Shown: in pieces, positions 25,686-34,757 of the stretch
How positions within the stretch are numbered: the stretch's first letter is position 1
Layout of the letters: every line of letters starts with the position of its first letter
Assembly: GCF_030164425.1 (NCBI RefSeq)
Contig: NZ_JASNJD010000006.1
Span: 1 to 64,000 of the forward strand
Length of the DNA: 64,000 bases
From: Pseudodonghicola flavimaris
Lineage (GTDB): Bacteria > Pseudomonadota > Alphaproteobacteria > Rhodobacterales > Rhodobacteraceae
Direction: 5' to 3'
Notes under the pieces: generated by a model
Told to the model about the DNA's origin: nothing
What the model saw: the letters and a program-made list of their open reading frames with translations, nothing else
Database searches by the model: none
Translations under genes and position numbers: made by a program

Positions 25686-26987
25686 ATGTCTGACACCTCT
25701 CTCGCCTCCGCCGATACTTCGGTCGTGAGCGTCCCGCCGAATGCCCCCCACAAGGTGCTGCTGGCCAGCCTGATCGGCACCACGATCGAATTCTTCGACT
25801 TCTACTCCTATGCCATCGCCGCCGTGCTGGTGTTCCCGGCCCTGTTCTTCCCCGGACAGGACCCGATGACCGCGCTGCTGGCCTCCTTCGCGACCTTCTC
25901 CATCGCCTTCTTCGCGCGCCCCTTCGGTGCCGTGATCTTCGGCCATTTCGGCGACCGCATCGGCCGCAAGGCAACGCTGGTCGCGGCGCTTCTGACCATG
26001 GGCATTTCCACCGTGATCATCGGCATCCTGCCGACCTATGCCCAGATCGGTGTCTATGCGCCGCTGCTGCTGGCGCTCTGCCGGTTCGGCCAGGGCTTCG
26101 GCCTCGGTGGCGAATGGGGCGGCGCCGTGCTGATGGCGACCGAGAACGCGCCGGAGGGCAAGCGCAGCTGGTACGGCATGTTCCCGCAACTGGGCGCGCC
26201 GGTCGGGCTGTTCATCTCGTCGGGCTTCTACTGGATCATGCTGCATGTGATCAGCGAGGACGATTTCCTCACCTGGGGCTGGCGGCTGCCGTTCATCGCC
26301 TCGATCCTGCTGATCGCGCTGGGTCTCTGGGTGCGGCTGACGATTTCGGAAACGCCGGAATTCGCCAAGGCCATAGAGAAGGAAGAGCGCGTTTCGGTGC
26401 CGGTGGCCGAGGTGTTCCGGTCGCACAAGCGCAGCCTGGCGCTGGGGACCTTCGTGGCGCTGGTGACCTTCGTGCTGTTCTACATCTGCTCGGCATGGCT
26501 GCTGTCCTATAACGTCAAGGTCATCAAGATCCCCTTCCTCGACGCGCTGAAGATCCAGATCTACGGCTCGGTCATCTTCGGGATTTCGATCGTGGTGGCC
26601 GGCAAGGTCGCCGACATGACCGGCCGGTTCAAGTTCCTGATCGTGGTCACCCTGCTGATCGGCCTGTTCTCCTTCACCCTGGCGCCGCTGATGTCGACCG
26701 GCGGCGAGGGCGGGATCTATGGCTTCGTCACCATCGGCATGTTCCTGATGGGGCTGACCTATGGCGTGATCGGCGCGGCACTGGCCGCCCCCTTCCCGAC
26801 CCGGGTGCGCTATACCGGCTCGTCGCTGACCTTCAACTTCGCCGGCATCTTCGGCGCCTCGCTGGCGCCCTATGCGGCGACCTGGCTGCAGACCAACTAC
26901 GGCATGGCCTATGTCGGCTACTACCTGCTGGCGGCCGCGGCGATCACGCTGTTCTGCATCCTGGCCATGGGGCGTGAAAAGGTCTGA
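25686..26987 (+). CDS. MFS transporter, metabolite:H+ symporter family
   Basis: A 433-residue inner-membrane transporter with 12 predicted segments. The start (SLIGTTIEFFDFYSYAIAAV), the loop 2-3 motif GHFGDRIGRKATLV and the segment 5 motif GGEWGGAVLMATENAP are diagnostic for the metabolite:H+ symporter group that includes ProP, KgtP and ShiA. It therefore imports a small organic acid, amino acid or betaine with protons. The substrate cannot be named. It is a single gene between intergenic regions, with a terminator directly after. Confidence 0.93.
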   Translation: MSDTSLASADTSVVSVPPNAPHKVLLASLIGTTIEFFDFYSYAIAAVLVFPALFFPGQDPMTALLASFATFSIAFFARPFGAVIFGHFGDRIGRKATLVAALLTMGISTVIIGILPTYAQIGVYAPLLLALCRFGQGFGLGGEWGGAVLMATENAPEGKRSWYGMFPQLGAPVGLFISSGFYWIMLHVISEDDFLTWGWRLPFIASILLIALGLWVRLTISETPEFAKAIEKEERVSVPVAEVFRSHKRSLALGTFVALVTFVLFYICSAWLLSYNVKVIKIPFLDALKIQIYGSVIFGISIVVAGKVADMTGRFKFLIVVTLLIGLFSFTLAPLMSTGGEGGIYGFVTIGMFLMGLTYGVIGAALAAPFPTRVRYTGSSLTFNFAGIFGASLAPYAATWLQTNYGMAYVGYYLLAAAAITLFCILAMGREKV

Positions 26988-27011
26988 TCCCTCTCTTGTC
27001 CGATGGATCGA

Positions 27012-27037
27012 GGGGCGCCCCGGCGGGCGCCCCTTTT
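27012..27037 (+). terminator. Rho-independent terminator after the MHS transporter
   Basis: GGGGCGCCC-CGGC-GGGCGCCCC followed by TTTTGTTT, 24 bases after the stop. Confidence 0.88.
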
Positions 27038-27111
27038 GTTTGCCCATCGCACAGACGGGACTGCGGCGCCGCACATTGCAATATCATAACACCTCCCCCA
27101 TCTCCTCGCCC

Positions 27112-27678
27112 ATGATGACCCAGAGCATCGACACCAGAGGGGGCCTGCCGCAGGACATGACGGCCCTCCTTCGGGAGTATCCGCGCGATACATGGCCGGA
27201 TCACCCGAATTTCGCCGCCTCCATCGCCAAGTGGATGGGGGCCCATGCAACCTTCCGCGCCCTCGGCGAGGTGATCGTCGAGGATACGGAGCGCTTTCTG
27301 GAGAAAGAGATGGAGCAGGATCTGTATCTGCATCGCATCGGCCGGCACGGCAACGCGCTGGTCCACAGCCTGCACGGTCACCACACCTGGGAAGACCGCA
27401 AGTTCTTTCCCGAACTGGAGGCCGCCGATCCCCGGTTCACCGCCGGGCTGGAGATGCTGGAAGGCGATCACCTGGGCCTCGACGGGGTGCTGGACAGCTT
27501 CACCCGTGCCGGCAACCGGATGATCCAGCTGGAGGTGCTCGACCCCACGCAGCTGCGTGACGAGGCTGGCAAGGTGCTGGGCGAGGCGCGGACCATCCGC
27601 CGGTTCCTCGACCGCCACCTGGCGGATGAGGAGGATCTGGCGGTGCCGATCCTGCTGCATCACCGGCTGCGCGGCTAA
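27112..27678 (+). CDS. Hemerythrin-like domain protein
   Basis: About 188 residues, mostly helical. Histidine and acidic pairs are spaced as in the hemerythrin HHE fold: HATFRALGEVIVED, HGHHTWEDRKFFPELE, LEGDHLGLDGVLD and HLADEEDLAVPILLHH. Such proteins bind a di-iron centre and serve in oxygen, nitric oxide or iron handling. The start is uncertain (ATG 27112 or 27115), with no good ribosome site. Length exceeds the minimal 130-residue domain by an N-terminal extension. Confidence 0.8.
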   Translation: MMTQSIDTRGGLPQDMTALLREYPRDTWPDHPNFAASIAKWMGAHATFRALGEVIVEDTERFLEKEMEQDLYLHRIGRHGNALVHSLHGHHTWEDRKFFPELEAADPRFTAGLEMLEGDHLGLDGVLDSFTRAGNRMIQLEVLDPTQLRDEAGKVLGEARTIRRFLDRHLADEEDLAVPILLHHRLRG

Positions 27679-27716
27679 GCGCCACGCAAACCATCCACAT
27701 ATAATCCACAGCACAA

Positions 27717-27745
27717 CCCCCGGGATTCACGCAAAATCCCGGGGG
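27717..27745. terminator. Perfect 11-base hairpin between convergent genes
   Basis: CCCCCGGGATT and AATCCCGGGGG pair around a seven-base loop. It lies between the hemerythrin-like gene and glmM, 39 bases after each of their stops. There is no T-run directly after, so it may act as a bidirectional or processing hairpin. Confidence 0.6.
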
Positions 27746-27784
27746 CCACATTGATTTTAGTAAAACTGTTGGCGATACCCGCGC

Positions 27785-29131
27785 TCAGGCCGAGACCGCC
27801 TCGCTCACCGCATCGACCACGCTGTCAACGGTCTGCGTCAGCAGCGCCTCATTCTCGCATTCCGCCATGACCCGGATCAGCGGCTCGGTTCCCGATTTGC
27901 GGATCAGCAGACGCCCCTGCCCCTCCAGCGCCTGTTCGGCGGCGGAGATCGCGGCCTGAACGCTGCCAAGCTCCAGCGGGGCCTGCCCCGCGCCGAAGCG
28001 CACGTTCTTCAGCAGCTGCGGCACCGGCTCGAACTGCTGCGCCAGCACGCTGGCCTTCTGGCCTGAGCGCAGCATCTCCGCCAGGAAATGCAGCCCGGCC
28101 ATCAGCCCGTCGCCGGTGGTGGCATGATCGGTCATCACGATATGGCCCGACTGTTCGCCGCCGAGGTTGAAGCCGCCGGCGCGCATCCGTTCCACCACAT
28201 AGCGGTCGCCGACCCCGGTGCGCTCCAGTCCGATGCCACGACCGGCCAGGAACCTTTCCAGCCCCAGGTTCGACATCACCGTCGCCACCAGGGCGCCGCC
28301 GGACAGCACGCCGTCCTCGGCCCAGCGGGCCGCCAGCAGCGCCATCAGCTGGTCGCCATCGGCAACCCGGCCGGTTTCGTCGATCAGGATCACCCGGTCG
28401 GCATCGCCGTCCAGGCAGATACCCACATCGGCGCCATGGGCCACCACGGTTTCGGCCGCGATGCGCGGCTGGGTCGATCCGCAGCCGGCGTTGATATTGT
28501 GACCGTCCGGGCTGACCCCCACCGGCACCACATCGGCGCCCAGTTCCCACAGGATCTCCGGCGCGGCGCGATAGGCGGCCCCGTTGGCGCAATCCACCAC
28601 CACCTTCAGCCCGTCGAGCCTGAGATCGCGCGGCAGCGAGGATTTGACCCGCTCGCCATAGCGGAACCGCGCATCGTCGATCCGCTTGGCGCGGCCGATA
28701 TTGCCGGCCTGCGCCGGCTCCACCCCGGCCTCGATCAGCGCCTCGATCTCGATCTCCGCCTGATCCGACAGCTTGAATCCGTCGGGGCCGAAGAACTTGA
28801 TGCCGTTATCCTCGGCCGGGTTGTGGCTGGCGGAGATCATCACCCCCAGATCGGCGCGCATCGAGCGGGTCATCAGCCCGACGCAGGGCGTCGGCACCGG
28901 CCCCAGCAACAGCACGTTCATGCCGGTCGAGGTCAGCCCGGCGGTCAGCGCGTTTTCGAACATGTAGCCCGACAGGCGCGTGTCCTTGCCGATCACCACC
29001 CGATGGGCGCTGCCACGATCACGGCGGAAATACCGACCCGCCGCCGCCCCGATCCTGAGCGCCATATCCGCCGTCATCGGGGCGGTATTGGCCCTGCCCC
29101 GTACACCGTCGGTTCCGAAAAGTTTCCGCAT
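27785..29131 (-). CDS. glmM: Phosphoglucosamine mutase
   Basis: A 448-residue enzyme that converts glucosamine-6-phosphate to glucosamine-1-phosphate for peptidoglycan and lipopolysaccharide precursors. It starts [11 protein letters not shown], has the phosphoserine loop ISASHNP near residue 100, the metal-binding loop DGDADR (in [13 protein letters not shown]), the sugar-binding GEQSGHI and the phosphate-binding [15 protein letters not shown] 29131 starts the conserved protein. It is the last gene of a folB-folP-glmM unit, 23 bases after folP. Confidence 0.97.
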   Translation of the reverse strand: MRKLFGTDGVRGRANTAPMTADMALRIGAAAGRYFRRDRGSAHRVVIGKDTRLSGYMFENALTAGLTSTGMNVLLLGPVPTPCVGLMTRSMRADLGVMISASHNPAEDNGIKFFGPDGFKLSDQAEIEIEALIEAGVEPAQAGNIGRAKRIDDARFRYGERVKSSLPRDLRLDGLKVVVDCANGAAYRAAPEILWELGADVVPVGVSPDGHNINAGCGSTQPRIAAETVVAHGADVGICLDGDADRVILIDETGRVADGDQLMALLAARWAEDGVLSGGALVATVMSNLGLERFLAGRGIGLERTGVGDRYVVERMRAGGFNLGGEQSGHIVMTDHATTGDGLMAGLHFLAEMLRSGQKASVLAQQFEPVPQLLKNVRFGAGQAPLELGSVQAAISAAEQALEGQGRLLIRKSGTEPLIRVMAECENEALLTQTVDSVVDAVSEAVSA

Positions 29132-29154
29132 ACGATCCCCCAAAGAGCTTCGTG

Positions 29155-30156
29155 CTAGCCGCGTGCCGCCTGCCACAGGCGCACCGCCTGAGTTGTATCC
29201 GCCACATCGTGCACACGCAGAATTTGCACGCCCTGGGCGAATCCCGCAAGCCCGACCGCGATGGATCCCGGCGCCCGCGCCGCCGGATCGGGCGCCTGAC
29301 CGATATGGCCGATGAACCCCTTGCGCGACACCCCCAGCAGGATCGGGCATCCCAGCCCGTGAAACAGCGCCATCCCCTGCAGCAGCGTCAGGTTATGCGC
29401 CCGGGTCTTGCCAAAGCCGATGCCCGGATCGGTGACGATGCGCGCGCGCGGGATACCTGCGGCCTCGGCCCGGGCGATCTGCGCCGCCAGGAAATCGTAA
29501 ACGTCGAGCAGAACGTCGTCATACTGCGGGTCCTGCTGCATCGTCTCCGGATCGCCCTGCGAATGCATCACGCAGACCGGCGCCTGTTGCGCGGCGCAGA
29601 GCGGCACCAGCTCCGGATCGAAGGTGAAGCCGGACACATCGTTGATCAGATCGCCCCCGGCCTCCAGCGCCGCCCGGGCCACTGCCGCCTTGCGGGTGTC
29701 GACCGAGATCGGGATATCGCTTTCCACCCGCAGCGCCGCGATCACCGGCGCGGTGCGGGCGATTTCCTCCTCCACCGGCACTTCGGCGGCGCCGGGCCGG
29801 GTGGATTCGCCGCCAATATCGAGGATCGACGCCCCCGCCGCGATCATCGCGCGGGCATGGATCAGCGCCGCCTCCGGCGCGTTGTGGCGGCCGCCATCGG
29901 AAAAACTGTCCGGCGTGGTGTTGAGAATGCCCATGATCTGCGGCCGATCCATCGCCAGCCCCGCCACCGGCGCCCGCGGCGCGGTCAGCGGCTCCAGCTC
30001 ATGCTCCGGGACCTCCCAGACGGGAATGACGCTGGGCGCCTGCCCCCGGGCCAGCGCCTCGACATGGGTGAACCAGAGCGGCCCACCGGCCAGCGGCACG
30101 GCGTCTTCGGGACGGGCGGCACCATGCTGCACCAGCGGCCGGTAGTAGAAGGTCAC
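29155..30156 (-). CDS. folP: Dihydropteroate synthase
   Basis: A 333-residue enzyme that joins dihydropterin pyrophosphate with p-aminobenzoate in folate synthesis; the target of sulfonamides. The conserved loops are [15 protein letters not shown] (about 74-88), [27 protein letters not shown] and the C-terminal [20 protein letters not shown]. An N-terminal extension of about 60 residues precedes the catalytic barrel. The start is GTG 30156, overlapping the folB stop by four bases (GTGA), so translation is coupled. Confidence 0.96.
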   Translation of the reverse strand: MTFYYRPLVQHGAARPEDAVPLAGGPLWFTHVEALARGQAPSVIPVWEVPEHELEPLTAPRAPVAGLAMDRPQIMGILNTTPDSFSDGGRHNAPEAALIHARAMIAAGASILDIGGESTRPGAAEVPVEEEIARTAPVIAALRVESDIPISVDTRKAAVARAALEAGGDLINDVSGFTFDPELVPLCAAQQAPVCVMHSQGDPETMQQDPQYDDVLLDVYDFLAAQIARAEAAGIPRARIVTDPGIGFGKTRAHNLTLLQGMALFHGLGCPILLGVSRKGFIGHIGQAPDPAARAPGSIAVGLAGFAQGVQILRVHDVADTTQAVRLWQAARG

Positions 30157-31079
30157 AGCCGTGCCTCCGTCACCGGCAGGGCGCGCAGGGTGACGCCGGT
30201 ATCCGCCGGCAGTGCCGCGCCGATCACCAGAAGCTCCTCGGCCGCGAAGGTGGTGGCGAACCAGGCCGCCAGCGCCACCGGATCATGCGGGTCCGATGGC
30301 CCGTCCACCGCGTCGAGCACGATTTTCGACGGCGCCCAGACGCAGATCTGCCCGTGCCGCATCGCCCAGTCGAGCTCGGTCCGGGTGGCCACCACCACAC
30401 AGCGCGGATCGCGGGCGGCCAGCACCCAGGCGTTCTGCTCAATCGCCAGCAGATCGATCCGGCGCTGGGTCATGCGATGATGGGTCTGCGGCGCCGGCAC
30501 CGAAGGCGCCCCGACACAGAGGATCGGCGGACGTCCCCCTGCGCCCAGCTGATCGAGCCAGCCGGAGAGATTGTCCGAGGCGATCGCCGCGTTCGACAGG
30601 AACACCAGACGCGGATGCGGCCGGTCGTCATCCGCCGGCTGCAGCGCCCCATGCGCGACCTGGTCGCGGGCACGGACGATCTCCACCCCCAGCGCGCCGG
30701 GGCCGCGATCCAGTTTTTCGATACGAACGAAAACCCTTACCGCCTGAGGTTCAAGCAGGATGCGTTCCGCGATCCGCTCCGCCAGGGTTTCCAGAAGATT
30801 GAGCCGCTCGGCCGCCAGCTCATGCTGGATCGCCTCGGTCACCTTGTCATAGGAGAGGATGCGGTCGACATCGTCGTCGATCGGGCCGGTCAGCGGCTGC
30901 ACCTCGACCACCACGTTGAAGGCGACCCGCTGGGTGGTGCCGCGCTCGGCCTGAAAAGCGCCGATCTCGACCTCGACCACATGATCGCGCAGGGAAATCC
31001 GGTCCAGCGGACCACGCGGCGCAGTGGCCTGCGCCCGTTCGATGGGATGGGCGAAGGCGAGACGGGTTTCGGTGCTCAT
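30153..31079 (-). CDS. folB: Dihydroneopterin aldolase with extra C-terminal domain
   Basis: A 308-residue protein about twice the usual FolB length. Residues 25-145 are the aldolase: EVEIGAFQAERGTTQRV, RILSYDKVTEAIQHEL, NLLETLAERIAERIL and VRIEKLD with the active-site lysine. It cleaves dihydroneopterin to hydroxymethyl-dihydropterin, the substrate chain for FolP next door. Residues 150-308 are an added domain (RLVFLSNAAIASDNLSGWLD ... CVWAPSKIVLDAVDGPSDPH ... LAAWFATTFAAEELLVIGAA). I cannot assign it firmly; it faintly resembles the nucleotide side of the amino-acid-kinase fold and is not a FolK domain. Confidence 0.9.
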   Translation of the reverse strand: MSTETRLAFAHPIERAQATAPRGPLDRISLRDHVVEVEIGAFQAERGTTQRVAFNVVVEVQPLTGPIDDDVDRILSYDKVTEAIQHELAAERLNLLETLAERIAERILLEPQAVRVFVRIEKLDRGPGALGVEIVRARDQVAHGALQPADDDRPHPRLVFLSNAAIASDNLSGWLDQLGAGGRPPILCVGAPSVPAPQTHHRMTQRRIDLLAIEQNAWVLAARDPRCVVVATRTELDWAMRHGQICVWAPSKIVLDAVDGPSDPHDPVALAAWFATTFAAEELLVIGAALPADTGVTLRALPVTEARL

Positions 31080-31185
31080 GGGCTGGGGCCTCTGGTCGGT
31101 CTTGGATCAGCGGAGGATTACGCTGTCGCCGCCCTTCTAACAGGCCCAAGGGCGGCGCACCAGCGCCGGAAAACGGCGCCCTGGC

Positions 31186-31833
31186 TCAGTTGCTGGACGC
31201 GGTCCGGTAATTGTGGCGATAGAACAGGTGGTCACCGATCTTCGCGGTCCGGGTATAGACATTGGCCCAACGCGGTTTCACCGCCAGCGTGTGGTAGTGG
31301 GTGGCCCCGTCGGTCAGATTGCCGGCGAAGCCGTCCATGATGGCACGGGCCACTTTCGAGACGCGCTCAAACGCCTGGGGTTCGCGGATCACCTCGGCCC
31401 GGCCGTCGCAGGTATAGGTGAACTGGCACTGATACCGTTTGCCGGTACCCTGGCGGATCACACCACAGAGCGTATCGGGATAGCGCGCGCTGCGGACCCG
31501 GTTCATGATCACTTCGGCGACGGCGAACTGGCCCTTCACGGTTTCGCCGCGGGCCTCGAAGTAGAGCGCCTCGGACAGGCAGCGCCAGTTGTCACCGCCC
31601 TCGGCCTCCGGCTGGGCATCGAGCCAGGCCTTGGAGAAGCTGAAGTCCGGCGTCTTGCCCTTGGAGCGTTTCGGATGCGCGGCGGTCAGCAACGACTTCA
31701 GATGCTGATCGGGCATCGCGCCCAGAGCGGACTGCTCGCGCTTGAAGAGGTTCTTCAGGCCGGTATCGGCGGACACGGTACACGGCAGGAGCACCGTACA
31801 AAACACTGCGGCAGCAGCCAAAACAGTTTTCAT
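31186..31833 (-). CDS. Cell wall hydrolase, SleB/CwlJ type (Hydrolase_2)
   Basis: A 215-residue exported protein: signal peptide KTVLAAAAVFCTVLLPCTVSAD, then a linker and a SleB-type domain from about 110. The catalytic glutamate motif is LYFEARGE, followed by VAEVIMNRVRS, the cysteine-rich CGVIRQ and CQFTYTCDG, and THYHT. Enzymes of this fold cut peptidoglycan; in non-sporing alphaproteobacteria they serve in wall remodelling. ATG 31833 is chosen because it starts the signal peptide. Confidence 0.9.
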   Translation of the reverse strand: MKTVLAAAAVFCTVLLPCTVSADTGLKNLFKREQSALGAMPDQHLKSLLTAAHPKRSKGKTPDFSFSKAWLDAQPEAEGGDNWRCLSEALYFEARGETVKGQFAVAEVIMNRVRSARYPDTLCGVIRQGTGKRYQCQFTYTCDGRAEVIREPQAFERVSKVARAIMDGFAGNLTDGATHYHTLAVKPRWANVYTRTAKIGDHLFYRHNYRTASSN

Positions 31834-32009
31834 CTTAAACCCCACTACACTGGTTTGGCGCCAAACCTCCCCAGGTAAGCGCAGGGGGTCCCTTAGACCA
31901 GATTGATCAAAAGGTCCAGTTCTGCCCAAATCACGGGCAGTTTACGAACGTCACAACGCCCGTTCCGGTGCCTATCCCCTCTCAAGCGAGGGGCTGTAAC
32001 CCCCTTATT

Positions 32010-34568
32010 TCAGGGGATTTTCGCCGGACCCACCCCAATTTTCTCGGCAATCGCCAACTGAGCGGCAGCCAGCCGAGCGACCGGAACCCGGAACGGCGAG
32101 CAGGAGACGTAATCGAAGCCAGCCTCGCGGCAAAAAGCGATTGATTCGGGGTTACCGCCGTGTTCACCGCAGATCGACACAGTCAAGCCCGGATGTGCCG
32201 CCCGCCCCCGTTCCGCGCCAAGTTTCAGAAGCTCCCCCACCCCGTCGATATCGAGCACATGGAACGGGTCTTCGGCGAAGACGCCCTTGTTGACATAATC
32301 CGACATGAAGCGGCCGGCGTCGTCGCGCGACAGCCCGTAGGTCATCTGGGTCAGGTCGTTGGTGCCGAAGCTGAGAAAGGCCACGTTCGGCGCGATCTCG
32401 GCGGCGCGCAGAGCGGCGCGCGGCGTCTCCACCATCACTCCCAGGCGATAGGTAAAGTCCCGGCCGCGCTGCGCCCGAACCGTCGCGGCGACGGAATCGA
32501 TCCGCCCCTTGATCAGCTCCACCTCGCGCTTGGCGCTGACCAGCGGGATCATGATCTCCGGCACGATCGGAGCGCCGGCGGCGCCGCTTTCCAGCGTCGC
32601 TTCGAAAATGGCGCGCGCCTGCATCTCGTAGATCTCGGGCACAGTCACCCCCAGCCGCACGCCGCGCAGGCCCAGCATGGGGTTGTATTCGGCCATCGCC
32701 TCGATCCGCCGGGTCACGTCCGACACCGGCAGGTCCAGCGCCTCGGCCAGTTCCCTCTGGCCCGAGCGGGTCGCCGGCAGGAATTCGTGCAGCGGCGGGT
32801 CGAACAGGCGGATACAGACCGGACGGCCTTCCATGATCTTGAAAAGCTGAATGAAATCGTCGCGCTGCATCGGCAGTAGCCGAGCCAGCACCTCGGCCCG
32901 GCCGGAGCTGCTGTCGGCGAAGATCATCTCGCGCATCACCGTCAGCCGACCGGGTTCGAAGAACATATGTTCGGTCCGGCAGAGCCCGATCCCCTCAGCG
33001 TCGAAGTTGTGGGCGGTGCGCGCATCGGCCGGGGTATCGGCATTGGCCCGCACCCCGATGTCGCGGCAGGTATCGGCCCAGCCCATCAGGGTCTGGAACG
33101 CATCGTCCAGCGCCGCCTCCAGCATCTCCGGCTCTCCGGCGAGGATTTCCCCGGTGCTGCCGTCGATAGTGATCACGTCGCTTTCGCGCAGGATCCGCCC
33201 CGCCGGGGTGCGCAGCATCTTGTCGCGGGTGTTGAAGGTCAGCTCCGATGCGCCGACGATGCAGGGCAGGCCCAGACCGCGACCGATCACCGCCGCATGG
33301 CTGGTCATGCCGCCCTTTTCGGTCAGCACCCCGGCGGCGGCATGCATGCCGCGCACATCCTCCGGCGCGGTTTCCCGGCGCACCAGGATGCAGGCCTCGC
33401 CCCGCGCGGCGCTGGCCTGTGCGGCGGCGGCGGAAAAGACGATACGGCCGGTCGCCGCCCCCGGGCTGGCGCCGATGCCGGTTGCCAGCACCTCTCGCGC
33501 GGCGTCCGGCGCCACCTGACGGTGCAGCAGCTCGCTCACCGAATGGGCGTCGACCCGCATCACCGCCTCCTCCGGCGGGATGATGCCGTCCTCGGCCAGC
33601 CGCACGGCGATCCGCACAGCCGCCCGCGGGCTGCGCGGCACCCGCACCCCGTCGAGGATATGCACCTCGCCGTTCTGGATGACGAATTCCACCTGCATCT
33701 CTTCGCGCAGCCGGCGCCGCATCAGCGCCGCGTCGCGTTTGAGCGCCTCAAAGGCCTCCGGCGCCAGCTCCTCCAGCGAAGGGCCGCGCGGGTCCTTCTC
33801 CAGATAGATCGCCGCCGCCCCGGCCCCCAGCGCCTCGCGGCCCTGGCTCTGGCTCAGGTAACGGCCGGTGATCTGCGGCAGCCCGGTGACCGGATCGGCC
33901 AGCTGCAACACGCCGGAGCCGCATTCGCCCTGGCCGAGCCCCGGGATCATCTCCTGCACCACCAGCCCCAGGCCGGCATCCGCCGGCGCCCCCTTGGCCT
34001 GACGCAGCAACCGGGCCGAAGTTCCCTCCCAGGCCCGCGCCATCGACCGCAATACACCGCGCAGCTGGTCGCTGCGCGACTGCGGAAAGGGTTCGTCGGC
34101 CTCGTCCTCATAGGCCCGCAGCATCCGCTGCAGCCCCTTGGGGCTTTCTACCGGGTCGCCGTCGAAGACATCCGGATCGAGCCGCGCCACATGGGTGGCG
34201 TAGGCCTGCACGAAGCGGGAATAGAGCGCCGCCGCCGCCCCCGGCCCCAGACGCTCCGACAGGCAACGGTATTGCGCGTCGTTCATGCCGATGTTCAGAA
34301 CCGCCCCCGGCCCGCCCCAGTCGGGATCCTCCGACGACGGCCGCACACAGAGCAGCGCCTCCTCGCCGAACTGCGCATCCACCTGGGCGATATCCGGCAT
34401 CTGCCCCGCCGCGATCCGTTTGACCGCCTGAAAGGACAGCGCCACCGTGCGCGGCACCGGCAGATCCAGCCGGACCAGACGCTGCAGGCATTTCGCCCGC
34501 CCGCCATGCCGGTTGGCCGCGAGCGCCGCATCGGAGGTGATGAGAAGGATGTCGGGATTATTCTGCAC
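32010..34568 (-). CDS. ppdK: Pyruvate, phosphate dikinase
   Basis: An 852-residue enzyme interconverting pyruvate, ATP and phosphate with PEP, AMP and pyrophosphate. Domains in order are the ATP-grasp nucleotide domain (about 1-340), the phosphohistidine domain with GGMTSHAAVIGRGLGLP (about 410-440), and the PEP/pyruvate barrel with GLCRTEHMFFE, GLRGVRLGV, FLSFGTNDLTQMTYG and CGEHGGNPESI. The N-terminal region is somewhat shorter than in plant enzymes. The start is GTG 34568 with AGG upstream. The neighbouring glyS/glyQ genes are a common Rhodobacteraceae context. Confidence 0.95.
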   Translation of the reverse strand: MQNNPDILLITSDAALAANRHGGRAKCLQRLVRLDLPVPRTVALSFQAVKRIAAGQMPDIAQVDAQFGEEALLCVRPSSEDPDWGGPGAVLNIGMNDAQYRCLSERLGPGAAAALYSRFVQAYATHVARLDPDVFDGDPVESPKGLQRMLRAYEDEADEPFPQSRSDQLRGVLRSMARAWEGTSARLLRQAKGAPADAGLGLVVQEMIPGLGQGECGSGVLQLADPVTGLPQITGRYLSQSQGREALGAGAAAIYLEKDPRGPSLEELAPEAFEALKRDAALMRRRLREEMQVEFVIQNGEVHILDGVRVPRSPRAAVRIAVRLAEDGIIPPEEAVMRVDAHSVSELLHRQVAPDAAREVLATGIGASPGAATGRIVFSAAAAQASAARGEACILVRRETAPEDVRGMHAAAGVLTEKGGMTSHAAVIGRGLGLPCIVGASELTFNTRDKMLRTPAGRILRESDVITIDGSTGEILAGEPEMLEAALDDAFQTLMGWADTCRDIGVRANADTPADARTAHNFDAEGIGLCRTEHMFFEPGRLTVMREMIFADSSSGRAEVLARLLPMQRDDFIQLFKIMEGRPVCIRLFDPPLHEFLPATRSGQRELAEALDLPVSDVTRRIEAMAEYNPMLGLRGVRLGVTVPEIYEMQARAIFEATLESGAAGAPIVPEIMIPLVSAKREVELIKGRIDSVAATVRAQRGRDFTYRLGVMVETPRAALRAAEIAPNVAFLSFGTNDLTQMTYGLSRDDAGRFMSDYVNKGVFAEDPFHVLDIDGVGELLKLGAERGRAAHPGLTVSICGEHGGNPESIAFCREAGFDYVSCSPFRVPVARLAAAQLAIAEKIGVGPAKIP

Positions 34569-34757
34569 TGCAGCACCTATCGCTATGCAGGCAGCATAGA
34601 CCCGGTATGCGCAGGCGCAAGGGGTCTCTGAGCCGATCTGCCCCGGTCAAAGCCCCACCCCGGCCCCCTCCCGGCACTGTACTGACGGGCACGGGCGGGC
34701 AGCGGCGCCCTCCCCCACGCATCGCACCGGGGAGGGATCGGCAAAGACCGGGCCGGA

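Noticed and set aside
31976-31993. CCCCTC-TCAAGC-GAGGGG hairpin after ppdK as a terminator
   Set aside because: No T-run follows on the ppdK strand; noted only as a possible structured spacer.
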